A stretch of 64,000 bases of DNA. It comes from Tubiluchus corallicola. Its lineage: Eukaryota > Priapulida > Priapulimorpha > Priapulimorphida > Tubiluchidae. The notes under the pieces were generated by a model. The model was not told the origin of the DNA and made no database searches. It saw nothing but the letters and a program-made list of their open reading frames with translations. A program made the position numbers and the translations under genes. Each line of letters opens with the position of its first letter. Positions within the stretch are counted from its first letter, which is position 1. The stretch is taken from assembly GCA_030141605.1 (NCBI GenBank), contig JAQGDQ010000110.1, forward strand, positions 67,768 through 131,767. Reading direction: 5' to 3'. Below are positions 9,019 to 21,858 of this stretch, piece after piece.

Positions 9019-10267
9019 AGGAGAGGAGAAGAGATAAAATAAGATAAGAATGTTAATTTCACAATGCATAAAAACCATAATATACATACAAAAATGGTTT
9101 TACTTTAAATATGAATTAATTAACATAATGAGGTGAACCAAGGAGCAGGCTATCTAGCCCCAGAGCAATTATTACTCAGTAATTTATGCAGTTTGGTCAA
9201 TTCATTATATACTAGAATTGAACGAATATCTTACACTAAGCAAAACAATTGTTTAAAGAATTAATGAGCATCAAATAATTATGTTTAAATAAATATAACA
9301 AATAACAGTTATACATAGATATTTAGTAATTATATACTAGATCACGAATATTTTGATAATGGATTATATTTTATAACTTTTTTAAACTGATATTGGTTTA
9401 AATCTTCAATATTGAAAGGTGTTACAGTCCACAGATTTACAGCATTAAAAGTGTGGATAAATTTGATTAAATTTAAATTTAGTTTGTTTTAGATTTGCGT
9501 TTTGATTTTATTTAATTTGATTTGATTAGGTTTGATTCGGTTTGGTTTGGTTTAATTTGATTTGATTTGATTTGATTTGATTTGACTTGACTTGACTTGA
9601 CTTGACTTGACTTGACTTGGCTTGGTTTGGTTTGGTTTGGTTTGGTTTGGTTTGATTAAGTTTGGTTTGGTTTGAATTGATTTGATTTGATTAGATTAGA
9701 TTTAATTTGATTCTTTTTGATTTATGAGTATTAATATTGTTTTGCTCTCTGTGCTCTACTTCATTAGATGTCATTAAACTCCTCCATTCTTATACAATGC
9801 ATCCATTTCTTCACTGCCTCTTTTGCTTTCTCTTATATATGGTACTTGTTTTTATCACTCTGTTTAATCAATTAATTTCGTTTCGTTTCGTTTCACCTCG
9901 GCGTGAAATATAAAATAGAATCCATCATCAAAATATTCGTGATCTAGTATAAAATGACTAAATATCTATGTATAACTGTTATTTGCTATATTTGTTTAAA
10001 CATAATTATTTGATGCTCATTATTTCTTTAAACAATTGTTTTGCTTAGTGTGAGATACTCGTTCAAATCTAGTATGTAATGAATTGTTCAAACTGCATAA
10101 ATTACTGAGTAATAATTGCTCTGGGGCACGAACTAGATAGCCTGCTGCTTCGTCCTCCTCATAATGTTTTCTAATTCATATTTAAAGTAAAACCATTTTT
10201 GTATGTATAATATTGTTTTTATGCATTGTGAGATTAACATTCTTATCTTGTTTTATCTCCTCTCCTC
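9019..10267. repeat. foldback: about 358-bp inverted arms around a pentamer-rich loop
   Basis: Left arm 9019-9376 matches right arm 9908-10267 in reverse complement at roughly 90 percent by eye. Landmarks are AGATAAGAATGTTAAT / ATTAACATTCTTATCT, GCAATTATTACTCAGTAA / TTACTGAGTAATAATTGC and ATCACGAATATTTTGAT. The loop (9377-9907) holds a TTTGR pentamer run. No open frame is present. A long foldback or hairpin DNA element is the simplest reading. Confidence 0.88.
9477..9715 (+). repeat. TTTGA/TTTGG/CTTGA pentanucleotide satellite
   Basis: Runs of TTTGA, CTTGA, then TTTGG, then TTTGA again, arranged in blocks. Lies inside the loop of the foldback. Confidence 0.9.
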
Positions 10268-10602
10268 GCCTCCCCTCACCTCCCCTCCCCTCCCCTCCCC
10301 TCCCATCCCAACCCATCCCATCCCATCACATCCCATCCCATCACATCTCATCTCATCTCCTCTCCTCTCCTCTCCTCTCCCCTCCTCCCATCCCATCCCA
10401 TCCCATCCCATCCCATCCCATCCCATCCCATCCCATCCCATCCCATCCCATCTCATCTCATCTCATCTCATCTCATCTCATCTCATCTCATCTCATCCCA
10501 TCCCATCCCATCCCATCCCATCCCATCCCATCCCATCCCATCTCATTTCATCTCATCTCATCCCATCTCATCCCATCCCATCTCATCTCATCTCATCTTA
10601 TC
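10252..10602 (+). repeat. CCCAT/CTCAT pentanucleotide satellite
   Basis: Blocks of CTCCC, CCCAT and CTCAT pentamers, about 350 bp, starting at the outer end of the foldback's right arm. Open frames across it are only repeat translations. Confidence 0.95.
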
Positions 10603-11362
10603 ACAATTTTGAAAGCCAAAAATTTAAATTACGTGTATTCTATGACACATGGCAGATCTAACTAATTCCAACGCGCTATAGGTATGTAAATTAGTATCTC
10701 GGTTTTCCTGTAACTACTGTCATATAAGTTTTGTTTATTTATGTAGCCATCTTCTGGTGCTTCAATTGTCGTTACAGTTACATTATGACACGTATAGCAG
10801 TTTGTAACACTTTCTGATACGCTGGCAACTTGGCATGTTCTAAATCTCCGTACTGGGCGCGTGTTGCAGCATGTAGGTTAATATGAATAACAATGGTAAG
10901 TTTGTTAAATGTGCATGTTTAAAGTAGACGTTTTAAACAGCCCAAAATAAACAATTAACATAATTGCCAACGCTATTATCTTTATGATAAATAGGTCATT
11001 TAGCAAACACAACTTTTCAATAAACAAAACGGAAACTTCATTCCTATTTTAAGCTTTTAAGCTTTACCAACCCATCTTCTTGCTAGAGCAAATTGCGCTA
11101 GCATTGATGAAACTTGTATTGATGATAAAATTATGGCAAGTATGAAGATGATAAAGTAGAAAAAGAAAAGAATAAGACAGAAACTGCAGACACTAATGTC
11201 GAGCGTCCATGAAGTCATGCTGTTTATTGACGTCAACCGAATTTCTATAAAACGGAACTTTTATGAATCCAAGAAGATAGTTGGAAAATACAACAATATC
11301 AAAGTGTATAAATGAAAGGATTCTATTCTTTACGTGCTCACTGACATACGGATTTAATAAAA
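10603..11362. other. no gene seen
   Basis: AT-rich sequence without coding signal, RNA-gene signature or clear repeats. Confidence 0.5.
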
Positions 11363-12567
11363 ATGAACTCTAACGATATAGTTTTTCTGAAAGCTGAGCA
11401 AATGATACAGCGTGACAAGCTTTCGGTTTCTTATCGTCTTCACGCTTTTTGCAAGTTGTTGAGTATGACAGACGAAGAGCATACTTGCAGTAATGTAGCA
11501 AGGAGCAAAGTGGTTGCTTTAGCTGAAGCCTATGTAAAGGGCTGACCCCACGTGGCTGACCCTGAACATGCAACGGAGACATTTTTAAGTAATTCGCACT
11601 TGAATATCGCAACAGCGTGAAAAGAGTTTGGAGGGAATTGGGCAACTGAATTGAAAATGACGTCACAAATAGCAAAGACGTTTATTGAATTTCAAAAACT
11701 CCCCAATGACACTTACGCCTAGTTTGTATCAACATGTTCAGTCCGTTGTTGAAGTATATACAAATGAAGACGGGCTTTTACAGCCATTGCTAATGCTTGC
11801 AAGAGTAAACAGTTTCGGCACATGCTAGATTGCCTGTGTATACCGAGCTTTGTCATTTGTTATGCATCTTGCACTGCAAATTGACAGAGTGTTTATCGGT
11901 CTGGAGGATATTTATTCCACTCCGACTGCTCTCGATTCTATGTCCACTTAAATTCGTGTACACTCCCCTAAGAGATGATCCAATTCATCTTCCGTGATAT
12001 TGCCATCGGGGTCTCAGCTCTTGCGTGTACAAAATGTTTCAGTAGAGTAGACGTTCGACCTGGCACACATCTGTTGCGTCTTCTTTGTATTGGCCTTCCT
12101 ATGCCACAAGAACAGATAAGGTCGTTCATGCGTATAGCCGGAGGTGTGTAATGGAAGAAGGATAGAAAATCTGCATGGCTTCAGATGTGAGTTTCTGTTG
12201 TTGAAACTCGAGAGCTAGGCTTTCTTCAGACTTCCATCATTCCTAATTCGGAACCTTGGAATGTCGTGGAAACATCGATTCAATCAAAGTTGACCTGAAA
12301 AATAAAGATAAAAGTGATGGGTTTGGATTTCATTTAAAAGTTTTGGTTTTTCAAGGGATGCTGTATCAGCCCTCCTCAAGCAACGGCTGTTTGCAAGATA
12401 CGTATCTCTTAAGAAATCTTTGCAAAGAGCTCTGTTACTGTTAAATATGCTGCAGTGTGCAATTGATGCTGCTAATAATAAGGAGATAAGACAAAACAAC
12501 GTCTCTATTTTGCTTAGCTACAGCCAAAAATACGATATACAAAGTGTGGGGCGAGCTACCAAAAGAA
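11363..12567 (+). pseudogene. decayed protein-coding-like stretch, family not recognised
   Basis: Fragments in changing frames read like protein, separated by stops and shifts. 11363-11545 opens with ATG and reads MNSNDIVFLKAEQMIQRDKL. 11740-11830 reads SVVEVYTNEDGLLQPLLML. About 11840-11950 reads ALSFVMHLALQIDRVFIG. The longest runs from about 12320 to 12567 and includes DAVSALLKQRLFARYVSLKK and ALLLLNMLQCAIDAANNK before a stop. The leucine-rich helical look of the last piece and the absence of splice sites at the breaks suggest a processed or intronless pseudogene, or an old transposon ORF. I recognise no family and assign no function. Confidence 0.3.
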
Positions 12568-12689
12568 ACCCTGGCTATTAATGATGTTGTTGGTGGTGAC
12601 GATGATAATGAACGTGATAACAATGATCATAATGATTCTTGTTCAGGACAATGATGATGATGAAGGCGGTGGTGCATGTAGTGATATTA

Positions 12690-13030
12690 TAATTTAGTTT
12701 TAGTTTAGTTTATTATCATCACATTCAGTACAATATAATGACATTAAGCACACAGTGACATCAAAATTATTACTTCATACTGTGTCAAATTGTTATGTTT
12801 CATACACTATCATTATCATAAAAGAATAATTGTACTGCAGTGAGGCTAGAGAAGCAAAGGCTTATATAAGCCAACTGTCATGTGAACCAGAAAAAAAGAA
12901 TGGATGAGTAAGCATTAAAAAGAACTGGGAGAAAGGTTAGATCACACAGGAAGTGTAGAGGGATGTGTTAGTGGAAATGATAGGAAGAATGATGCGAATG
13001 GGAAGAACAATGGAAAGAAGATTTATCAAT
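12690..13030 (-). mobile_element. possible LINE 3' end (minus strand)
   Basis: On the minus strand the sequence resembles a LINE 3' UTR, ending in AATAAACTAAACTAAAACT-type short direct repeats near 12693-12715. No reverse transcriptase frame is visible, so this is a weak call. Confidence 0.3.
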
Positions 13031-16000
13031 GATGCCTTGTTTTGCATAATCTGTACCAGGATTGTGGTATGACTGCTGCAGTAGGTGTAGGAACATTAAT
13101 AAACATAATAAACATTAATGGCAATGCTAAATGCAAGATCTTAACGCTGAGTGTGACAGATTTTAAAAATAATATTATAACTTATTTGAACGTTAGTATT
13201 ATTTTTAATTATTCACAAACGTAATCAAGCAATCAAACCATTTTAAGAATTTATTCGTTGAAAACTTGATAATCCTTGAACCAGTATGTGGTGAACTTAA
13301 GAATTCTTAATAATCTCCTCTGTTACAGAACTTCGTCCACCTGTTTCTTCATTTTACCTGCAGGATTAATCCCACATGAATATACCTGTGTAAGGCACAA
13401 AACCAATTATCCCCTAACAAAGTCGCTAATGTACCTGGCTTCAAGCCCCGGCGATAATTTAATTCCGAAGATTAATTCATTTTCGCCCATAAAAGACAAG
13501 TATAATCAATTGCCGCTATGGGATTAGCGATCTGCCACGCGTATTTAACCAAAGATAGAGTAGTATAGACATACGACATCTTTAATCAGTGAGAGTTGAA
13601 TTCAGGCAGAAAAGTTGACAATGCATTTTGCTGGGATTGTTTCAACGGGCGTTAATTGTGCTGGGATATTGGACGGACAGATATTGTCCATTTTAGTGCA
13701 ACTAATTATGGTAATAGCAGCGCTTATTAGGATCGCTGAGTCGTGCTCGCGAGCCCGTTGAGTAACGGATGTTGGGCTAAAAGCGTCAATAATTGTCATC
13801 GAAGGATGCTGGGCTGTTGTTAAAGCAACGAGATGAAGATGATGCGATTAGGAACGATTTGAGAGAAGCTGCTCTGGTTAAATTATTTTAGATTGTCCAT
13901 CGCAGCTTATTACGGAGTAGAATTGAAAGGCACTGTGTGTTTTAAGCACAGATGGACGGTCCAGTTATATTTTAATAAATACTTCTTAGAAACAAAAATA
14001 CTATATAAATAAATTAACAGTTAAATAAATAAATAAAATGAATGAAATTGACCCTTAAGTCTAGTTTTCATCATTAAAGAACAAGTCACTTAGTATGTTG
14101 GGTTTATTTTACTGTTGTCACTTAAACTTAGAAAAATATAACAAAGAAATTTGCAAAAAAAAACTGCCTATAAAACATAAATTTAAAATGTACAACCTCT
14201 GAATAGAAATTTTCAGGTGTGGTGGTTGCCGCCATTCACTTGAAAATTATGACGTAACTGGAAGGCTTCCTGACTTTTCGTAATCGCGTCGTGGGTTTTC
14301 GTAAGCGCGCGCTGCTTAAACTAATTCAAACTTCTGCAGCTTACGTAATGTTTACGCAAAAATATTACAAAATTAGCCATATTTATTTATAAAAAAACTT
14401 ATTATGCTTTTGCCGAAGATTGACAGTGCGTTACTGTCCTTCACGACGAATGACGTCATTGGAAGAAGAAAGCGCATTGAAAATGGGAGCGTCCAAGCAT
14501 AAGTGATCGCGAATTCAAAGTGATTTTACTAATTACACGAGGCGCTTATTGCAGTTTTATTACTAAATACTTCTAACATTTTTCACGAACATTGAAATAA
14601 GCCGAACCTCCTAAAAGACTTGACTTTTCCTTTAACAACATTGGGTATCACACGAAAAATCACGAAAATGCATTGTTTCTTTACACTATACCACAAAGTA
14701 GTGCTGTTACAGATATTTGATGGCAATTTGAATTGGCTTAGAAATGGAATCGGGTTTGCGTTTGCTAACTCACTGGTCATCGGGTCAGTGTTCTTGGCCC
14801 CCTTTGTCTTCGGCCACTCGGCTGAATAGTAAATACATAAGATGTGAAAGATGTGTGTATTTTCATTTTAATAATCGTATGATAATGGTGGAATAACAAC
14901 TTTTAGCATTGTGCATGTAAATAGTAAATAGTGTGGAAAAAAGACATTACATTTTCCTATAAGGCTGTTATGGTCTCAGCGTTACGCGTTAAGTTTTTAT
15001 GTATGATTTTGGTGTATGTTGGAAACATTCTGCAATATCATCAAGGCAAGAGAGAGTATCGTAAATTGGAATTAGGTCAGTGATTCATTGGATTAGATCA
15101 ATTTGGCCAACGTTAATGGTGTCCCGAACCCTGGTATGCCAGCACCCGAACATAAAGGATACACCAGTCAGACTAAACCTACCTTCTGATAGGCCAGACT
15201 TTTTTAGATCAGCGAAAGACCAGACCACCGAGTCGGGGTCAGACCTTCATCTAGAACAGAGAAAACTGATCCAGCGTAATAATTAGAGCAAACCCAGATT
15301 ATGAGTGGACCAAACAAGGACCACGACCTATCTTAAGTTTTAATATTGTACGCTTTTTTGTTTCATTATTGTTACGTAATGATGCAAAAAATGCTACATA
15401 ATAATTGTTATATATTAGAGTGAAGTTTGTTACATAGTGACGAATTTTGTGACGTGTTTCATAATGCTGTTTTTTGTTATATGATGTTTCATTGTTACAT
15501 AATGACCATTTTCTCACATAATGAATCTTAACATGGATACTGGGAACGGGGTGCTGAGGTTATGAGCACCTTATCCTGGATCATATCCTGCCTAAACAAA
15601 GTAATAACCATTTAATTTTCTCCTGTATTTTCTCACTATATTTTCTTCAGTGCGTATAATACTGAGATTCTTCCATGTCCTTCGTCGCGTGTATCATTCT
15701 TACTCTTGGCTATAGAGCGCGTTGCGCTTTGAGTTACGACAAATACGACAAGATGAAAGATTTATGATAAGTTGATACTAGCTCACAAATTGTTTAAGTT
15801 TAAGATTATCCTCGGGGTAAAGGGGTTGACGTATTTATCAGTATTAGTAAAGATTTACTGTCCACGAATGAGTTGCAAGGGATGAGTTTGTTTAGTTAGA
15901 GGAAGTGCCGGAAGGACTTGAGATTCGAAAACGAGGTCAGAAATTTTCGGGGAGAAGTTGTCTGCATTGACGTCACCACAAGCTCAATTTATGGGATGCA

Positions 16001-16181
16001 GCAGTAAGTGTGCAGTATGGGTACTCGTCTTTCATTTGTTTGTTTGTTCGGAAATAATTTCAGAAAATATTATAGCACGAATACATTAGGAAATGTGCTG
16101 TGTTATTCGCTGGTTCTAAGCAGGCAGCAAGTAGCTAGTATGTAGGTGGTAGATTTTCAGCCAAGCAAGAGCTATGCAAGT
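13031..16181. other. gene-poor region, nothing identified
   Basis: Several short open frames (for example 13276-13527, 14620-14829 and 15080-15286) lack any recognisable domain or splice context. A degenerate GTTACATAATGA-like motif recurs around 15365-15525. No RNA gene seen. Confidence 0.5.
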
Positions 16182-16189
16182 ACGACAGT

Positions 16190-16539
16190 CAGGGCCTATT
16201 TCAGGGGGTGGGGGGGTGGGGATACTTCCCCGGGGCCTCACCCTCCAGGGGGGGGTCTCGCGCCAAGGTAACATTTTTTGCTTTATGTAAACATACTGCC
16301 GCCTCTCTCTTGCCGCACGCGCGCCGTTTGCCAGTATTGACAAGTATTAATGACTGGTCTTGAGAATAAAGCAGTTTTTCTTTCAATTGTTCTTTCCTTT
16401 AACAACTGTATAACTCCATATTTTCTCTTCGAAAATGAATCTCCGGCGTTCTAGCAGTTCAAAAATTTTCTGGGCGTCAACCATGGTGGCCTCACGCGCC
16501 CCACTTCCCCGGGCCTCGCTTAGGCTGAAATAGGCCCTG
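16190..16539. mobile_element. hAT-type MITE, 350 bp, with perfect 8-bp target site duplication
   Basis: Perfect 15-bp terminal inverted repeats CAGGGCCTATTTCAG / CTGAAATAGGCCCTG, flanked on both sides by the direct repeat ACGACAGT (16182-16189 and 16540-16547). Eight-base duplications and CAGGG-type ends are the hallmark of hAT superfamily transposons. The inside is GC-rich and has no transposase, so it needs one in trans. The perfect ends and duplication indicate a fairly recent insertion. Confidence 0.93.
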
Positions 16540-16547
16540 ACGACAGT

Positions 16548-17205
16548 AGGTCAGGCAATCAGACGAAGTGGAGTTTTTCTCGGCGACTGAGTTGTCAACT
16601 TTAATTACGTCATGCATATTTTGCCCTTTCCCCCTTTTCAAATTTTTAAAATCACGGAGTGCCAGACTTTCTTTTTTTCCTCAACATGTGTCAGCCAGGT
16701 ATAGGTGGCCAGACAGTCCACACCAATTCATGGCACTTCGCAAACACATCAAGATTTCTGTGCTGCTGCAGCTATCATAAACAGAGTTTCAATTACTGGA
16801 AGCCATATCGAGATGAGACTGTCGTTACCAACATTAATTAATTACTTATCTCCATAGAATAAACATGTAGAATAAACAAACGATTAAGGAGGAGTGCACA
16901 TGTGGTGGGCAAGTGCTCGCACAGGAGGGGTGAAACTTTGCATGAACAAGCGTGGTGTTGGCGTTTGGCTGTTGTGATAAATAACAGTTTTTCCTAAATT
17001 CGATTTGCAGAATAAGCAGTCTATAAACACGTGACACGAGCTTGCCATTTTGTGACATGATGTACTTCCACAAGCTCCATCTTGAAAAAGAATATATTAG
17101 TATCGGAATTTTAGACTGTTAGTGAAAAATTCGTTTCCCTTCGTATGAGGTAATAAATTCAACTTATACAACTTACAAGCGACTGTACTAAATGTCATTT
17201 AGCTA
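16548..17205. other. no gene seen
   Basis: No coding signal. Short open frames here (for example 16568-16780) are uninformative. Confidence 0.5.
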
Positions 17206-18094
17206 CTTATCTACCTACATATCTGAGTACCTTACCTACCTACCTACCTACCTGCCTGCCTGCCTGCCTGCCTGCTTCCCTGCCTACTACCTATCTGAGT
17301 ACCTTACCTACCTACCTACTTAACTACCTACCTACCTACCTACCTTACCCACCTACCTACCTACCTACCTACCTACCTACCTACCTACCTACCTACCTAC
17401 CTACCTACCTACCTACCTACCTACCTACCTACCTACCTACCTACCTACCTACTTACCTGCCTGCCTGCCTGCCTGCCTTCCTGCCTGCCTACCTACCTAC
17501 CTACCTACCTACCTACCTACCTACCTACCTACCTACCTACCTACCTACCTACCTACCTACATACATACATACACACCTACCTACTTACCTGCGTGTCTAC
17601 CGACCTACCTACATACCTACCTATTTACCTGCCTGCCTGCTTGCCTGCCTACTACCTACCTGAGTACCTTACCTACCTACTTACTTAACTACCTGTATAC
17701 CTTCCTACCTACCTACCTACCTACCTACCTTACCTACCTACCTACCTACCTACCTACCTACCTACCTACCTACCTACCTACCTACCTACCTACCTACCTA
17801 CCTACCTACGTACCTACCTACCTACTTACCTACCTACCTACCTACCTACCTACCTACCTACCTACCTACCTACCTACCTACCTACCTACTTACGTACCTA
17901 CCTACCTACCTACCTACCTACCTACCTACCTTACCCACCTACCTACTTACCTACCTACCTACCTACCTACCTACCTACCTACCTACCTACCTACCTACCT
18001 ACCTACCTACCTACCTACCTATCTACCTAACTGCTGCCTACCTACCTACCTACCTACCTACGTACCTACTTACCTACCTAACTACCTACCTAAC
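17206..18094 (+). repeat. CCTA tetranucleotide satellite with CCTG blocks
   Basis: About 880 bp of (CCTA)n interrupted by CCTG-rich blocks and by a recurring higher-order phrase around CTACCTATCTGAGTACCTTACC (17281 and 17650 regions), showing that larger segments were duplicated. Confidence 0.97.
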
Positions 18095-19391
18095 CAAGCT
18101 TGGTTTTCTTATTGCGATAACTTTGTGAAAAATTTGTTTGTTACTGTTACTGCGTCCACCGCATTCCGGTTCAAAATCGTGTAAATCTACAATATTTTTA
18201 TAATTAAACCCGCTAACCAACACGGTCTGTAAACTCGGTGCTTTCTCAAGTCTTCAATGTTTATTTGACCATTGGTCAGTATTGCTGCGAGGTCAAATTA
18301 TTTCCGATACATGTCTCATGACGTGCTTCCTCTTGACCCGACTGTTGTACCACGGAGACGTTTCTTGATTAGATGATATTAAGGAACCGACTGCTTACAA
18401 AGAACTAGCACAGATGTTATCCATAAACACGTTTGTGTAATTTCACTGTTTGATGCACAAGAGAATTTATATTGTTGACGCTCAGACAGGAAGAGCTAAA
18501 ATGCAACAAACAATCAGCAATGATGAAATCAAAATCAAACCGGAAATGTTTAATTCGAGTTAGACTAAGAAGAAATTTTTGTTGTTGCAAGCGGGAAATT
18601 TATGACTTTATTAACCCGCCTCTTTATTTTTGACTCAAACTGCATAAAATACAAGTTAAAAGCAAGACAGTTAAGTGGACAAAACGTTACAAAACACACG
18701 AATTTTTGTCATTGAAGAGACGAATACAAAAAGTTCTAGCTTAATACTGCAGGTAAATGAAATTAGAGTTAAGAATACAGATTTATAGTAGAATATTTAC
18801 AAAAGCACATCAAAGTGAATAATCACCTTTAAATGATCTAAATAATGTTTCTTTTAATTTAATTCAAATGATTAATCGTTATGCCACGAGAAACCTTACA
18901 AAGTGACATTGCTTCCATTGACTACAGTCAGGAGTGTATCAACACTTTACCCCGCCCTAGGCTGATAGACGTTCTGTCTTATCCATCTTTATTGTAAATT
19001 TTTGTGTTACTTTTGTAATGAACAGATCAAATAATTACTTGTGGTGTATTAGAAAGACTATTAACCTAGTTTCCATGTGGTCATTATCAATTACATGTAT
19101 ACGCGTAGTGCTTATATTCAAGCAGGCTGCGCAAGTGCTTGTTGTGTAATATCTTGTACCTGCTGGTTATGTGGCACTTATATAAAAGCAAACTCAGTAA
19201 CTACCTGTGGCGTGTAAAATGCTGACTTTACATAAATATGAACGTATACACATTTTTCGAGGAGAATAAGAATTTTTTCCAAAATGTGACGCCCCTCAAA
19301 CTTTAGCGCGCCAAGCTATAGCCTACTTAGCCGATTCGTTAATACGTACATGACTACAGTGATGTTTAAATAATATTTATATATTCTTTAC
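18095..19391. other. no gene seen
   Basis: AT-rich, no coding or RNA-gene signal recognised. Confidence 0.5.
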
Positions 19392-19937
19392 ATGATCATA
19401 TTACATGAACTTTTTATGTTTAAATACATAAACAACATCAGCAAACCGTTCCAGAACAACAGATTTACCTTTTTTCCAAATCCTATCGTTAATTCCAGAA
19501 CAAGCAATCTAAAACAAATTAGGACAAATAGCCACTATGGAACGAACTCTGTAATCAAACAAGCAATTCTACTTTGGAATTCTCTACCATTACAGGTTAA
19601 ACAAATCAAGTCCCTATCAGCATTTAAAACAAAATTAAAATCACTAATATTAACCAAATATGAAATACCATCACACCAGTACGACAACATACACACTAAT
19701 TCAGAATTCATATATCCACGACCATATTAATTAAATCATAGTTTTTTTCATTTTTTGTGCATAGTTGTAAATATGTTTGATTTTATTCGTCGTTACTTTC
19801 CATTACTGCACAGTAGTTTAGATTGCACTGACGCATTTGCCTTTAGCAGTGTAAGTTTTTATTAACTAACACTGATTGATTATCTCTGTAAAGTTTTTAT
19901 CAGTGATTCTCAATGTATTTTAATGGCAAATAAAAAT

Positions 19938-19972
<35 letters not shown>
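19392..19972 (+). mobile_element. LINE (non-LTR retrotransposon) 3' remnant: reverse transcriptase C-terminus, 3' UTR and (TA)n tail
   Basis: An open frame at 19392-19730 ends with the typical C-terminal pattern of animal non-LTR reverse transcriptases: ILLWNSLPLQVKQIKSLSAF followed by KTKLKSLIL. It is preceded by a H-Y-G-T-N-S segment. About 220 bp of non-coding DNA and then AAATAAAAATT and a (TA)n run (19948-19971) follow, as expected for a LINE 3' UTR and tail. The polymerase core and endonuclease are absent, so this is a 5'-truncated dead copy. The clade (CR1, Jockey or RTE-like) cannot be told from this piece. Confidence 0.75.
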
Positions 19973-19978
<6 letters not shown>

Positions 19979-19986
19979 TCAATGGT

Positions 19987-20325
19987 AAAAACATAAAATT
20001 GACAGTCGCCGGTAGCTAGGCCCTATGCTACATTCCCTTAGCATTGAGAAATAATGACAATTCTGAAAACTAAGTAACTTATTAATTTAGTAACATAATT
20101 TATTTACAATTATAAGATGGTTGGAAACATGTGCATGTCACGTTTATATTATATATATAATATATTAAATATAAACGTGACATGCACATGTTTCCAACCA
20201 TCTTATAATTGTAAATAAATTATGTTACTAAATTAATAAGTTACTTAGTTTTCAGAATTGTCATTATTTCTCAATGCTAAGGGAATGTATGTCTAGCTAC
20301 CGGCGACTGTCAATTTAATGTTCTT
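19987..20325. repeat. near-perfect palindrome, about 150-bp arms
   Basis: AAATTGACAGTCGCCGGTAG at 19996 is mirrored by its complement ending at 20316, with the centre at about 20156 in an AT-only stretch. The arms match almost completely for about 150 bp each (TTCCCTTAGCATTGAGAAAT / ATTTCTCAATGCTAAGGGAA). The only large gap is a short GGCCCTATGCTAC segment in the left arm. It lies 15 bp past the (TA)n tail of the LINE. It could be a hairpin MITE or an inverted duplication. Confidence 0.95.
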
Positions 20326-20819
20326 CCTATTGAGTGTTTAATTATACACAAACTAGCCACCCACGGACCATGGAAATAAACAAATTAGCCAGTTGTGTAT
20401 ACCCCTTGACAATGATGCAATGTTGAAGTTGAAAAAGTGTTGATTTAGGTCAAAACGACCAGAGTCATATAATTCAATAAGTGAAGCTGATGCAACATTA
20501 CGAGTTGGTGTTGTTTGTGCGAACGGCATGGGTGGCCCGGGATTATTAGCGACCTACTCAGCCTAATACACTGTTCTTTACAGGACCATAAACTTTGACA
20601 GTTGACTATTGGGCATCGAGCGCGGCCAATTACTCCCTTATCAGTCAACATACGCAGAGCAACTGTCTACAAAACTGTGCTAAAAAGGTCTTATTTAAGA
20701 TTTCGAAATTTTGCTTCGGAGAAAATTAAGAAATAAAATAATGCGCGGTTTGGAGTTAAGAAAAATTACATCTTTAAAATTTGTTGTCTACGGCGAGACT
20801 TCATTCAATTTTTCCATTT
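20326..20819. other. no gene seen
   Basis: No coding signal or recognised repeat. Confidence 0.5.
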
Positions 20820-21475
20820 TTTTGGAAAGTTGATTAAAAGCAAAACCGGACCCAATGTTAAACAGTAGGTCAGAACAACCCATTTTGTAAATATGTACTA
20901 TTTGTAAAATATATAGGAAATGTACTATTTCTTACAAAAATGATTTACGAAAAAGAATTATTACCACACAAATACAATTTCGCGTTCGAGCCACTAGTTC
21001 TTCGCTGTTAAATGCATTTCGCCATTCGCTAGTTAAACGGGTCCTAGCGCTTGCATTTCGGAAAGCCGTTGCACAAAAAACAAGCGCTGTACCTGTCAGT
21101 TCATATGTGTTTGTTTCTGACGAACTACACACGTTCATCAACTCACGCGTGAGCACAGCGGTAAATTTGAAATTTGAATTTTTATCTTAAAACTTGTCGA
21201 GTTTTAGTACAACACACAGAATATCTTACAGTAGCAGTGTACTTCAATCTTAGCTTTCACAAACACGTGCAACACGCCTGTGGAATATTTGTGCTGTTGA
21301 AAATGATGTTAGTTTGTGATGTCATCAATAGTTGGGCTCGCCCGCCGTTAATTAGGATTTTAATCTATTATTTAATTATCAGAACCGATTTTGCAGTATT
21401 AACCGTGTTAAAATGTATACTTTCTATCGTACATGAAAATGGGGTAGTATATGAAAAATTATCCTGTCTTCGTTT
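20820..21475 (+). repeat. dispersed repeat family A, copy 2 (longest)
   Basis: Matches 46855-47475 in reverse complement over about 620 bp and 3257-3625 over its middle. It spans AAAGCAAAACCGGACCCAAT near its start to GGGGTAGTATATGAAAAATT near its end. Short open frames on both strands are not conserved among copies. Confidence 0.8.
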
Positions 21476-21858
21476 CAGTTGCATATCGTTGAGTATGTTG
21501 TCCGCTGTAGTTACTGATATCATTACAATCTCCTCAATGTGGAGCAAAGATGTGTGTGTGTGCAGCGCCCCCACTGTGTCACATGTGTAAGCACGTGAAA
21601 GAGAGAAACACTTAAATTTCTAGCCGACAATGGCACCGGGTCAAGAGTTATTTCAGAATGTTGTTTTTAAAAACACAAAAATCTTGAAAGTGCCAGGTTT
21701 TTGATAAAATGAGATGTTCTTTGATTGTAAAGGGTATCAGTTTAAACTTTGAGGCTTTTTTCAAGGCGACCTGCATCCCCCCTCCTCCGCGTGTTTGTCG
21801 CACCAACAGTTACTGAAATTACTGTTCCAGGTACAAATGTTTTGGTCCATTACCCCTT

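Noticed and set aside
10203-10665. 150-residue Ser/Pro/His-rich frames and a Met/Asp/Gly frame on the other strand
   Set aside because: Direct translations of CCCAT/CTCAT pentamers.
13276-13527. 83-codon frame as a gene
   Set aside because: No recognisable domain, no splice context, ordinary AT-rich composition.
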